Below, in pieces: positions 1-5,773 of a stretch of 7,183 nt of DNA. This DNA is from a bacterium (lineage in GTDB: Bacteria > Bacteroidota > Bacteroidia > Bacteroidales > Muribaculaceae). The notes beneath the pieces are model-generated. The model was not told where the DNA came from and ran no database searches. It saw only the letters and a list, made by a program, of their open reading frames with translations. Position 1 is the stretch's first letter. Each line of letters opens with the position of its first letter. The stretch covers positions 1 through 7,183 of the forward strand of contig SFWW01000102.1 in assembly GCA_004559845.1 (NCBI GenBank), in the 5' to 3' direction. A program made the position numbers and the translations under genes.

Positions 1-555
1 CAATTTGAGCGTGCCGGCGGCTGCATTGCGCGGATTGGCAAAAAGCGGTTCCTCGTTATATTCGCGTTCCTTGTTCAATCGCTCAAAACTCGCCCAAGGG
101 AGCAAGATTTCACCTCTCACCTCAAATTTATCGGGCCAATCGCCGGGCGCGAGTTGCAAAGGCACGCTTTTAATGGTAATCACATTGGCGGTCACATCGT
201 CGCCTTGCACGCCATCGCCACGCGTCACGGCTCTCACCAATCGCCCGTGCTCGTAGGTGCACGAAATGCTGGTGCCATCAAATTTCATTTCGCCCACAAT
301 TTGCATGGCTTCGCCGCCAAGTGCATCGTGTGCTCTGCGCAAAAAATCTTGCACTTCCTCTATGGAATACGAATTGCTAGTGGGCGATAGCGGGTCGGCA
401 AATTCGGGATGCTCTTTTTCCAAGGCTTCGAGCCGGTGCATCATCATATCAAACTCCATATCAGAGATGGTGGGTTGATTGAGCACGTAGTAGTTATGGT
501 TGTGCATGTTGAGCTCTTTGCGCAACTGCTTGATGGTGGCTTCTATGCTATTCAT
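1..555 (-). CDS. ligA: NAD-dependent DNA ligase (LigA), N-terminal part, internal in-frame deletion
   Basis: LigA seals nicks in duplex DNA using NAD+ and acts in replication and repair. The reverse strand is open for 185 codons from the ATG at 555-553 to the window edge, so the C-terminal part (rest of the nucleotidyltransferase domain, OB, zinc finger, HhH, BRCT) is outside. Visible parts: domain Ia with Y22-Y23 and D32-x-E-F-D36, the NAD-binding positions of E. coli LigA; the catalytic lysine K91 in EMKFDG; TRGDGVQGDDVTANV at about 111-125; EVRGEIL at 145-151; and LFANPRNAAAGTLKL at the edge. K91 corresponds to E. coli K115, and the 24-residue deficit falls after SPT at 57-59. There SPT runs straight into SNSYSIEEV, skipping the usual RVGS...HxxPMLSL stretch. 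The frame stays open, so this is either a real variant or a deletion that damages adenylate binding. The family call is certain; activity is doubtful. Confidence 0.93.
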   Translation of the reverse strand, partial: MNSIEATIKQLRKELNMHNHNYYVLNQPTISDMEFDMMMHRLEALEKEHPEFADPLSPTSNSYSIEEVQDFLRRAHDALGGEAMQIVGEMKFDGTSISCTYEHGRLVRAVTRGDGVQGDDVTANVITIKSVPLQLAPGDWPDKFEVRGEILLPWASFERLNKEREYNEEPLFANPRNAAAGTLKL

Positions 556-558
556 ATC

Positions 559-593
559 CAAATTAAGAAAAATGGGTGATTACTATTCACAAA
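559..593 (-). promoter_or_regulatory. possible ligA promoter
   Basis: Read leftward, a -33-like TTTG (590-593) is followed after 23 bases by TTAATTTG (559-566), one mismatch from the Bacteroidetes -7 box TAnnTTTG. The box ends three bases before the ligA ATG, so the mRNA would be nearly leaderless. That, and the overlap with a small inverted repeat (582-599), makes the call weak. Confidence 0.25.
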
Positions 594-600
594 AATAGTG

Positions 601-630
601 AAAAAAGAGGAGCTACGCAAGCGTAGCCCC
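601..630 (-). terminator. intrinsic terminator after the ROK kinase gene
   Basis: Read leftward, GGGGCTACGC and GCGTAGCTCC form a stem of about ten pairs (609-630) with one G-U and a tight CTTG-type loop. It is followed directly by TCTTTTTT (601-608). It lies 32 bases past the ROK stop and before ligA, so it should separate the two transcripts. Confidence 0.85.
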
Positions 631-661
631 ATATAAAATTTTAACGCTGAATAAAGTTCAA

Positions 662-1630
662 TCAGTCGGGATTCTTCACTTCCCAGCCCAATGCTGAAGC
701 GCCAAGCACGGCAGCATCCGATTCTTTCATTTCGCTGAGCACGATTTTGGCTTTGCCTTTGAAGCAAGTCATTACATTCTTTTCGTAGGCTTCTCTCACG
801 GGCTTCATAATCAGTTCGCCACTCTTGGTGAGGCCACCAAAGAGCACGAATGCTTCAGGACTGGAGAAGGTGCAGAAGTCGGCAAGTGCTTCACCGAGGA
901 TGGTGCCGGTGTATTCGAAAATTTCTTTGGCAAGTTTGTCGTCTTGCACGGCGCAGTCGTACACGTCTTTCGAAGTGATTTCGTCAATAGGAATGTTGCG
1001 AAGCAGAGAATCTTCGGTGCGGATTTCGAGAAATTCGCGAGCAGTGCGTGCCACACCGGTAGCAGAGCAGTAGGCTTCCAAGCAACCCGAGCGACCGCAA
1101 CCACACATACGTCCGTTGGTACGCTTCATAATCACGTGACCGAGCTCGCCGGCGAAGCCATCGTGACCATACACCACTTGTCCGTTAATCACGATGCCGC
1201 TACCCACGCCGGTGCCGAGGGTAATCATGATAAAGTCTTTCATACCGCGTGCCACACCATAGGTCATTTCGCCAATGGCGGCAGCGTTAGCATCGTTGGT
1301 AATCACGCAAGGGATACCGAATTTTTCGGTAATGAGGTCGGCAAGAGGTATGGGAGTGGGCCAAGGAAGGTTCACGCCATCGGCAATCACGCCGGTGTAG
1401 TAGCAAGCATTGGGTGCGCCAATACCGATACCATTAATCTTATCCACTGCATTGTTTTCTTCCACCAATCGCATAATGGCTTCGTGAAGTTCAGCGATAT
1501 AGTCGTTGATATCAGCATGTTTAGCTGTTTTGATACTACTGCTTGCGAGCACGGTACCGCGAGCGTCAACCAAGCCGAATGCGGTGTTGGTACCACCCAT
1601 ATCAATACCAATTACATAAGGTTTTGCCAT
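662..1630 (-). CDS. ROK-family sugar kinase (glucokinase-like)
   Basis: A cytoplasmic ATP-dependent sugar kinase, probably converting glucose or a related hexose to the 6-phosphate. The 322 residues match the usual ROK length. Motifs in order: phosphate-binding D10-x-GGTN at 10-15; substrate region GIGAPN at 69-74; catalytic D113 in ITNDANAAA; second phosphate loop TLGTGVGSG at 138-146; ExGH at 162-165; zinc cluster C176-x-C178-x4-C183 with H165; and adenosine motif LFGGLTKSG at 263-271. All expected residues are present. There is no N-terminal helix-turn-helix, so it is a kinase and not a ROK repressor. The ATG at 1630 puts the first motif at the normal distance from the N-terminus. It has its own promoter and terminator, so it is probably monocistronic. 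Many ROK kinases prefer N-acetylated sugars or mannose, so the exact substrate cannot be set from sequence. Confidence 0.93.
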   Translation of the reverse strand: MAKPYVIGIDMGGTNTAFGLVDARGTVLASSSIKTAKHADINDYIAELHEAIMRLVEENNAVDKINGIGIGAPNACYYTGVIADGVNLPWPTPIPLADLITEKFGIPCVITNDANAAAIGEMTYGVARGMKDFIMITLGTGVGSGIVINGQVVYGHDGFAGELGHVIMKRTNGRMCGCGRSGCLEAYCSATGVARTAREFLEIRTEDSLLRNIPIDEITSKDVYDCAVQDDKLAKEIFEYTGTILGEALADFCTFSSPEAFVLFGGLTKSGELIMKPVREAYEKNVMTCFKGKAKIVLSEMKESDAAVLGASALGWEVKNPD

Positions 1631-1695
1631 GTTAATCTTTTTCTGTTTAAAGGGGTTAGTTATTGAATTTAGTTATAGTTCTGAATTTATGCTCA

Positions 1696-1730
1696 CAAAG
1701 TTAACAATTTCTATTGAAAATCGGCACAAA
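1696..1730 (-). promoter_or_regulatory. ROK kinase promoter
   Basis: Read leftward, TAACTTTG (1696-1703) matches the Bacteroidetes -7 box TAnnTTTG exactly. A TTTG (1727-1730) lies 23 bases upstream as a possible -33 box, a slightly wide spacing. This gives a 5' leader of about 60 bases for the kinase. Confidence 0.6.
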
Positions 1731-1805
1731 TCTCCCACTTTTTTTGCCATCCCCCATGGCTCTTTCATTCAATAACGGCTATGAATGTCGACTATTTGTG
1801 GCATA

Positions 1806-1863
1806 AAACGAAGAAAAACTCCGCCTGCCGGATTCTTGACTCCCATCACATTGCCGGAGGCAT
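1806..1863 (-). terminator. possible terminator after the recR/small-protein operon
   Basis: Read leftward, GCCTCCGG (about 1855-1862) can pair with CCGGCAGGC (about 1823-1831) with a small bulge and a loop of about 22 bases. It is followed by a T-rich run, GTTTTTCTTCGTTTT. The loop is long and the pairing imperfect, so this is only a candidate. The rest of the 277-base gap (1631-1907) holds the ROK promoter and nothing else I recognise. Confidence 0.3.
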
Positions 1864-1907
1864 GTCCCTACCCGTGGATTCTTGCTACGACCGTCCCTCG
1901 TCAAGGC

Positions 1908-2066
1908 TCATTCTTCGGCAGATTCTTTTTGGTCTGCTTTTTGTTGGGCCAATTTTTTCTTATATGCCTCAAGGTATTTGCGCAAGCGCTTTTTGCGTTC
2001 GCGTTCTTTTTTTGCTTTGCGCGCCTCAAATGCTTCGCGCTGGTATTCTAAAAAATTGTCTGCCAT
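1908..2066 (-). CDS. 52-residue Lys/Arg-rich conserved small protein
   Basis: A complete ORF of 52 codons plus stop begins 37 bases after the recR stop on the same strand. It starts MADNFLEYQREAFEARKAKK, continues with an alternating Lys/Arg/Glu tract (about 15-44) that should form one long charged helix, and ends QKESAEE. It has no signal peptide, membrane segment or cysteine. The MADNFLE-type opening with a basic helical tail resembles short Bacteroidales proteins of unknown function that I recall from this order; that is memory, not a search. Spacing suggests co-transcription with recR. A nucleic-acid-binding or ribosome-associated role would fit the charge but is only inference. The opposite-strand readings through this segment are less protein-like and are taken as shadows. 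Confidence 0.75.
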   Translation of the reverse strand: MADNFLEYQREAFEARKAKKERERKKRLRKYLEAYKKKLAQQKADQKESAEE

Positions 2067-2103
2067 TTGTTTTGGGGGTTCAACGATACATTCGTCTTAA
2101 CTT

Positions 2104-2730
2104 CTATTTGTGAAAAGTGTCGCTAAAGAGGGTGCGATTCAAGATGGAGCGCCCGAGGGTGAGTTCATCGGTGTACTCAATTTCGTTGCCCACACTCACA
2201 CCCCGCGCCAGCATAGTGATTTTCACATCGGTGTATGGGGCGAGCTTTCGGAAGATGTAGAAATTCGTGGTGTCGCCTTCCATGGTGGCACTGAGCGCCA
2301 AAATCACCTCACTCACACCGCCGGCTTTCACGCGTTCTTCCAAAGAGTTAATCTCAATATCTTGCGGTCCTATGCCATCCATCGGCGAAATCAGTCCGCC
2401 TAACACATGGTAGAGCCCATGATGCTGATGCGTGTTTTCGATGCTCATCACATCTTTCACATTTTCCACCACACAAATGGTGGCGCTATCGCGTGCCGGG
2501 TCACTGCAAATGGGGCACCGTGGCGTTTCGCTAATGTTGTGGCACACTTCGCAGTATTGTATTTCATCGCGCAAGCGGATAATGGCTTCGCCGAATTGGC
2601 GTGCGCTTTGGGGCTCTTGTTTCAGCAAGTGCAGCACCAATCGTAAGGCTGTTTTGCGCCCTATGCCGGGAAGTTTGGCAAACTCGCTCACGGCGTTTTC
2701 CAACAATGTGGATGCAAATTCTTGTTCCAT
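2104..2730 (-). CDS. recR: recombination mediator protein RecR
   Basis: RecR works with RecO (and RecF) to load RecA onto SSB-coated single-stranded DNA at gaps. The 208 residues are close to the family's usual length of about 200. Order: N-terminal helix-hairpin-helix with LPGIGRKTA at 20-28; zinc finger C60-x2-C63-x8-C72-x2-C75; Toprim domain beginning ICVVEN at 85-90 with E89, and further acidic residues in ATMEGD at 148-153; and the C-terminal ARGVSVGNEIEYTDE-type segment at 175-189. No key residue is missing. The start at 2730 agrees with the domain layout and with a -7 box eleven bases upstream. The small gene at 1908-2066 follows it, probably in the same transcript. Confidence 0.97.
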   Translation of the reverse strand: MEQEFASTLLENAVSEFAKLPGIGRKTALRLVLHLLKQEPQSARQFGEAIIRLRDEIQYCEVCHNISETPRCPICSDPARDSATICVVENVKDVMSIENTHQHHGLYHVLGGLISPMDGIGPQDIEINSLEERVKAGGVSEVILALSATMEGDTTNFYIFRKLAPYTDVKITMLARGVSVGNEIEYTDELTLGRSILNRTLFSDTFHK

Positions 2731-2741
2731 ATTCTCGTTTG

Positions 2742-2776
2742 CAAAGTTAGGAAAAGAAGCTCAAAATAGGAACAAT
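2742..2776 (-). promoter_or_regulatory. recR promoter
   Basis: Read leftward, TAACTTTG (2742-2749) is an exact -7 box, with ATTG (2773-2776) 23 bases upstream as a weak -33 element. The box is only 11 bases from the recR ATG, so the leader should be very short. It lies in the 55-base gap after the flavodiiron stop, so recR is probably transcribed independently of that gene. Confidence 0.5.
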
Positions 2777-2785
2777 TTTTCAGAA

Positions 2786-3955
2786 TTATTCGCACAAGGC
2801 ATCACACAGCGCACAGAAAGCGGCATCGTCGGCAGGCTTGTATGCCGAGCGTATGGTCACCACAGGTTCCACGAGGGTCACGTTGCTCATCTCGCTAATG
2901 GTTTTCTTGATGGTTTTCGCCGCTGTGGGCGCCCAAGTGCCGTTTTCAAGAATTGCCACGCGCCGCTTTTGATAATTTTTATGCTTTAAGCGCGAAAGGA
3001 AAAATTCCATAGGAGTGAACACCCCACCATCATAGCTGGCTGCGGCGAGCAGCAGGCGGTCGTAGCGAAAGGCATCTTCCACTGCTTCGGCGATATCTTC
3101 ACGCGAGAGGTCGCTCATTGCCACCTTCACGCCGCGCGCACGCAATTTTTCAGCCATCATTTCGGCTGCTTCAAGGGTATGTCCGTGGATTGATGCCACT
3201 GCAATAAACACGCCCTTATCTTCCGGCTCATAGCTGCTCCAAGTGTGGTATTTATCGATATAAAACTGCAAATTCTCACTCAAAACCGGACCATGCAGGG
3301 GTGCGATAACACGGATATCCAGGTCGGCGATTTTCTTCAATAGCACTTGCACCGGGGCGCCATATTTTCCCACAATATTAAAATAATAGCGACGCGCCTC
3401 GCAAGTCCAGTCGTCGGCATCGGCATCATACACGCCGAATTTGCCGAACGCATCGGCGCTAAAGAGCACCCGGTCGGAGGCATCATACGCCACCATCGTT
3501 TCGGGCCAATGCACCATCGGCACAATGATAAAGCGAAGCGTGTGGTTACCCAAGCACAGGGTGTCGGCTTCTTTCACCACCACCTTCCTTTCTCCAAAAT
3601 CAAAATCGGGGAAAAATTGACTCAAGAAGGTAAACGTCTTGGCATTGCCCACCACCTTGGCTTCGGGATAAGTGTCCAGAAAACGCTTCACGCCGGCGCT
3701 ATGGTCGGGCTCCACATGGAGCACCACCAAATAGTCGGGCGTTCTGCCCGCTAAGGCATCGCTCAAGCGCGCCATCCACTCGTCGATTTTGCGTGCGTCC
3801 ACGGCATCCATCACCGCAATTTTCTCATCGCGAATAAGATAGGAATTGTAGGCCATACCATTTTCGAGCATATATTGACTTTCAAAAAGAGGAAGTTCAG
3901 GGTCGTCGACACCGATGTATTGAATAGAATCGGATATGTATTTATTACTTGTCAT
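2786..3955 (-). CDS. flavodiiron protein (A-type flavoprotein, FprA-like)
   Basis: Flavodiiron proteins reduce O2 to water and/or NO to N2O in the cytoplasm of anaerobes. Taking the ATG at 3955, the protein has 389 residues, normal for the two-domain form. Residues 1 to about 245 are the metallo-beta-lactamase-like domain with a complete diiron site: H80-x-E82-x-D84-H85, H149, D168 and H221. Residues from about 248 are the flavodoxin-like FMN domain, with phosphate loop SIHGHTLEAAE (255-265) and an aromatic-bearing ASYDGGVFTP segment (306-315). There is no fused rubredoxin or flavin reductase domain, so electrons must come from a separate partner not seen here. The frame is open upstream to an ATG at 4045, but the extra 30 residues are unlike the family and cover a -7 box at 4003-4010, so the shorter start is preferred. 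O2 versus NO preference cannot be read from sequence. Confidence 0.93.
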   Translation of the reverse strand: MTSNKYISDSIQYIGVDDPELPLFESQYMLENGMAYNSYLIRDEKIAVMDAVDARKIDEWMARLSDALAGRTPDYLVVLHVEPDHSAGVKRFLDTYPEAKVVGNAKTFTFLSQFFPDFDFGERKVVVKEADTLCLGNHTLRFIIVPMVHWPETMVAYDASDRVLFSADAFGKFGVYDADADDWTCEARRYYFNIVGKYGAPVQVLLKKIADLDIRVIAPLHGPVLSENLQFYIDKYHTWSSYEPEDKGVFIAVASIHGHTLEAAEMMAEKLRARGVKVAMSDLSREDIAEAVEDAFRYDRLLLAAASYDGGVFTPMEFFLSRLKHKNYQKRRVAILENGTWAPTAAKTIKKTISEMSNVTLVEPVVTIRSAYKPADDAAFCALCDALCE

Positions 3956-4002
3956 AGGTAGAAAAAAGTGTGAATAACAAAGTGAGTGATATTTATCGGG
4001 TG

Positions 4003-4035
4003 CAAAGTTACACCAAAAAAGGGGGTTATCGCAAT
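4003..4035 (-). promoter_or_regulatory. flavodiiron gene promoter
   Basis: Read leftward, TAACTTTG (4003-4010) is an exact -7 box, with ATTG (4032-4035) 21 bases upstream. Transcription would begin near 3997, which rules out the upstream ATG at 4045 and supports the start at 3955 with a leader of about 40 bases. Confidence 0.6.
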
Positions 4036-4201
4036 TATCGTACATTAAAAAAGCCTACCGCTTGCAAAAAAAAGCAATCTATGGATAGAAAAAGACAGCA
4101 CAGGCAGCTGCTGCATCCGCTCCAAATGAAATGCACACGCACCACCGGCTCGGCGAAAAAAATATTTAGCAAAATTTAATGAAACATAATGGGCTATTTT
4201 G

Positions 4202-4232
4202 TTTGTGGTGACAATGAAAATCATTAAATTTG
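4202..4232 (+). promoter_or_regulatory. mdh promoter
   Basis: TTTG (4202-4205), 19 bases, then TAAATTTG (4225-4232). This is the best match in the window to the Bacteroidetes -33/-7 consensus. Transcription from about 4238 gives an AT-rich leader of about 65 bases before the ATG at 4305, without a clear Shine-Dalgarno sequence, as is common in this phylum. Confidence 0.72.
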
Positions 4233-4304
4233 CAACTACAAAAAATTACTGCACGAAACAACTATTTATATTTTTATCAAATTTAAAAAAAATTCTTACT
4301 TACT

Positions 4305-5339
4305 ATGGGATTTTTAACTGACGAAAAACTCGTGATTGTAGGTGCCGGTGGTATGATCGGCTCCAACATGGTGCAAAGCGTTTTAATGCTCGGCCTTACT
4401 CCTAACATTTGTTTGTACGACATCTATGAACCGGGCGTTCATGGTGTGTTCGACGAAATCCAACAATGCGCATTCCCGGGTGCCAACATCACCTATTGCG
4501 CTCCCGCAGTGGAAGATATGGGCAATCCTGAAAAGGTGGCTGAAGCTGCTAAGAAGGCTTTCACCGGCGCTAAGTATATCATCTCTTCCGGTGGTGCTCC
4601 TCGCAAAGATGGCATGACTCGCGAAGATTTGCTTAAGGGCAACTGCAAGATTGCTGCCGACTTTGGCGACAACATTAAGAAATACTGCCCCGATGTGAAA
4701 CACGTGGTGGTGATTTTCAACCCCGCCGACGTGACTGCGCTCACCGCCCTCATTCACTCCGGTTTGAAGCCCAACCAACTCACTTCGCTCGCTGCACTCG
4801 ACTCCACTCGCTTGCAACAAGCCCTCGCACTCGAATTTGGCGTTCAGCAAGATAAGGTGACCGGTGCACACACTTACGGCGGACACGGCGAACAAATGGC
4901 TGTGTTTGCTTCTCAAGTGAAGGTGGATGGCAAACCGCTCGCCGAAATGGGATTGAGCGACGAACGCTTCGCTGAAATCAAGCACCACACCATCCAAGGT
5001 GGTTCCAACATTATCAAGCTCCGTGGCCGCAGCTCTTTCCAAAGCCCCGCCTATGTGGCAGTGAAAATGATTGAAGCTGCTATGGGTGGCGAAAAATTCA
5101 CTTTGCCCGCAGGTTGCTACGTGAACGACGAAAAACTCGGCTTCAAGAATGTGATGATGGCTATGCCCACCACTATCGATGCCACCGGTGTTCACTTCGT
5201 GGAACCACAAGGCACTGAAGAAGAACTCGCTTCGCTGAAGGCTTCCTACGAACACCTCTGCAAAATGCGCGACGAGATTGTGGAACTCGGCATTGTGCCT
5301 CCTGTGGCTGAATGGACTAAAGAAAACCCCAACCTCTAA
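4305..5339 (+). CDS. mdh: malate dehydrogenase (NAD-dependent, LDH/MDH fold)
   Basis: Interconverts malate and oxaloacetate with NAD(H) in the cytoplasm; in fermentative Bacteroidales this lies on the reductive branch from oxaloacetate to succinate and propionate. The protein has 344 residues. Seen in order: Rossmann motif GAGGMIGSN at 13-21, with D39 ending the second strand as the likely NAD ribose contact; GGAPRKDGMTRED at 96-108 with substrate arginines R100 and R106; FNPAD at 138-142 with N139; LDSTRL at 165-170 with catalytic D166 and R169; and YGGHGEQMAVF at 191-201 with the proton-acceptor H194. An arginine in the active-site loop (R100) fits malate rather than lactate. All catalytic residues are present. 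It is monocistronic, with its own promoter and a strong terminator. Codon use is smooth and GC-richer than the flanks, as for a well-expressed gene. Confidence 0.95.
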   Translation: MGFLTDEKLVIVGAGGMIGSNMVQSVLMLGLTPNICLYDIYEPGVHGVFDEIQQCAFPGANITYCAPAVEDMGNPEKVAEAAKKAFTGAKYIISSGGAPRKDGMTREDLLKGNCKIAADFGDNIKKYCPDVKHVVVIFNPADVTALTALIHSGLKPNQLTSLAALDSTRLQQALALEFGVQQDKVTGAHTYGGHGEQMAVFASQVKVDGKPLAEMGLSDERFAEIKHHTIQGGSNIIKLRGRSSFQSPAYVAVKMIEAAMGGEKFTLPAGCYVNDEKLGFKNVMMAMPTTIDATGVHFVEPQGTEEELASLKASYEHLCKMRDEIVELGIVPPVAEWTKENPNL

Positions 5340-5384
5340 TCCAACAGCAATAGGCGTAAAGCCTTTTCCATCGAAATAATTGAT

Positions 5385-5416
5385 GGCTGCTTTCCTTGCC
5401 GGGAAGCAGCCTTTTT
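5385..5416 (+). terminator. intrinsic terminator of mdh
   Basis: GGCTGCTTTCC (5385-5395) pairs with GGGAAGCAGCC (5401-5411) over eleven positions including one wobble, with loop TTGCC, followed by TTTTT. It lies 45 bases after the mdh stop and is the cleanest terminator in the window. Confidence 0.93.
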
Positions 5417-5446
5417 CATTGATTGGCCTCCGCTCAGAAGAGTTTG

Positions 5447-5563
5447 CTAATTCACCCTCACAAGGAAGAAACGATCACCACATTTGGCTTTCTCATGCTC
5501 CCAAACGCTCCAATTGAAATAATCCACCATCATACGCTCCACAGATTGGATATGGTCGGTCAT
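5447..5563 (-). CDS. 38-residue ORF, probable fragment of a PUA/EVE-like domain protein
   Basis: The ORF runs from the ATG at 5563-5561 to TAG at 5447-5449, convergent with mdh. It begins MTDHIQSVERMMVDYFNWSV and ends AKCGDRFFLVRVN. The pattern W-S-x(n)-K-x-GDR-x-F-L-x-R resembles the first strands of PUA/EVE-like domains found in small Bacteroidales and nuclease-associated proteins, which normally run on well past FLVRV. Here the frame stops at once, 31 bases before the mdh terminator, suggesting that the 3' part has been lost. The insertion sequence ends 15 bases upstream of the ATG, with the duplicated target between. It may be an intact small protein, but a remnant is more likely. The family link is from memory. 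Confidence 0.4.
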   Translation of the reverse strand: MTDHIQSVERMMVDYFNWSVWEHEKAKCGDRFFLVRVN

Positions 5564-5569
5564 CGTATT

Positions 5570-5578
5570 ATTTTTATT
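5570..5578. repeat. left copy of the 9-bp target-site duplication
   Basis: ATTTTTATT directly abuts the left inverted repeat and is repeated exactly at 7027-7035. The match cannot be extended on either side (T against A before it, T against C after it). Confidence 0.75.
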
Positions 5579-5599
5579 TATTGCTGTCCGGTAAAACTT
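5579..5599. repeat. left terminal inverted repeat of the IS
   Basis: Twenty-one bases beginning TATTGCTGTCCGGTAAAAC match the reverse complement of 7006-7026 without mismatch. Past this point the two ends diverge, with a further scattered GAGC match. Confidence 0.9.
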
Positions 5600-5618
5600 A
5601 ACCGAGCATAATAACCCT

Positions 5619-5658
5619 GTCCGAAGCCCTGTGAAATAAGGCTTCGGACTTCTTTTTT
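5619..5658 (+). terminator. inward-facing terminator at the left IS end
   Basis: GTCCGAAGCC (5619-5628) and GGCTTCGGAC (5640-5649) form a perfect 10-bp stem with an 11-base loop, followed by TTCTTTTTT. On the plus strand this would stop transcription entering the element from the mdh side, which would otherwise be antisense to the transposase. Read leftward there is no T run, so it does not end the transposase message efficiently. Confidence 0.75.
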
Positions 5659-5674
5659 CCAAAAGTAAGCCCCC

Positions 5675-5773
5675 CTAATCGAAAAGAGAAGGTTCTGGTG
5701 GTGCTTTTTGCCCCTCCTTGGCCAGAATATTGTTCCATGTCTTGTCAGGATTTTCCATGAATGCGACAAAATC
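5675..5773 (-). pseudogene. displaced C-terminal coding segment of the transposase
   Basis: After the premature TGA, the frame one base over stays open to a TAG at 5675-5677. It encodes DFVAFMENPDKTWNNI followed by a tail ending PPEPSLFD. If one copy of the 7-bp repeat at 5783-5796 is removed, the reading runs LTLM-YYIDFVAF and joins this segment, giving a transposase of 411 residues. The aromatic YYxDF stretch, the ENPDKxW motif and the PPxPSLFD end are what I would expect of this family's C-terminus. It has no start of its own. Confidence 0.8.

Larger units (their letters stand above)
3956..4304. other. divergent intergenic region between the flavodiiron and mdh genes
   Basis: A 349-base, mostly AT-rich stretch between two divergently read genes. 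It holds the leftward promoter at 4003-4035 and the rightward promoter at 4202-4232. A 69-codon plus-strand ORF (3970-4179) crosses it, but its composition (Lys/Arg/Thr-rich, no family look) and its overlap with the leftward promoter argue that it is chance. Apart from the 8-bp palindrome GCAGCTGC (4104-4111) I see no clear operator. Confidence 0.6.

Noticed and set aside
582..599. ACTATT...AATAGT inverted repeat upstream of ligA
   Set aside because: Six AT-rich pairs in an AT-rich spacer, easily chance; it overlaps the weak ligA promoter candidate, so it is noted but not called.
944..1666. 240-codon plus-strand ORF
   Set aside because: It is antisense to the ROK kinase, whose motifs are complete on the other strand. 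The translation is His-rich, as expected of the complement of coding DNA.
1747..1761. GCCAT-CCCCC-ATGGC inverted repeat
   Set aside because: Only five pairs with no T run on either side; too small to call a terminator or operator.
1830..1884. Direct repeat GGATTCTTG at 1830-1838 and 1876-1884
   Set aside because: Only two copies of nine bases, not flanking any element; no support for a mobile or regulatory role.
1781..2113. Plus-strand ORFs with hydrophobic, Phe-rich translations
   Set aside because: They look like membrane proteins only because they are the complement of the Lys-rich small gene at 1908-2066 (AAA/AAG read as TTT/CTT).
3970..4179. 69-codon plus-strand ORF in the divergent intergenic region
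   Set aside because: It overlaps the leftward promoter, starts before the mdh promoter, and is Lys/Arg-rich in AT-rich DNA with no family features.
4383..5255. 290-codon minus-strand ORF inside mdh
   Set aside because: Antisense to malate dehydrogenase, His/Ser-rich, with no motif; mdh explains the sequence.
5352..5366. AGGC...GCCTTTT mini-hairpin just after mdh
   Set aside because: Only a four-base stem; the much stronger terminator at 5385-5416 is the real end.
5447..5662. 71-codon reading that joins the left IS end in frame to the small ORF
   Set aside because: The first 33 residues are translated from the IS terminal repeat and hairpin; the internal ATG at 5563 is the original start. 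The fusion is probably accidental.
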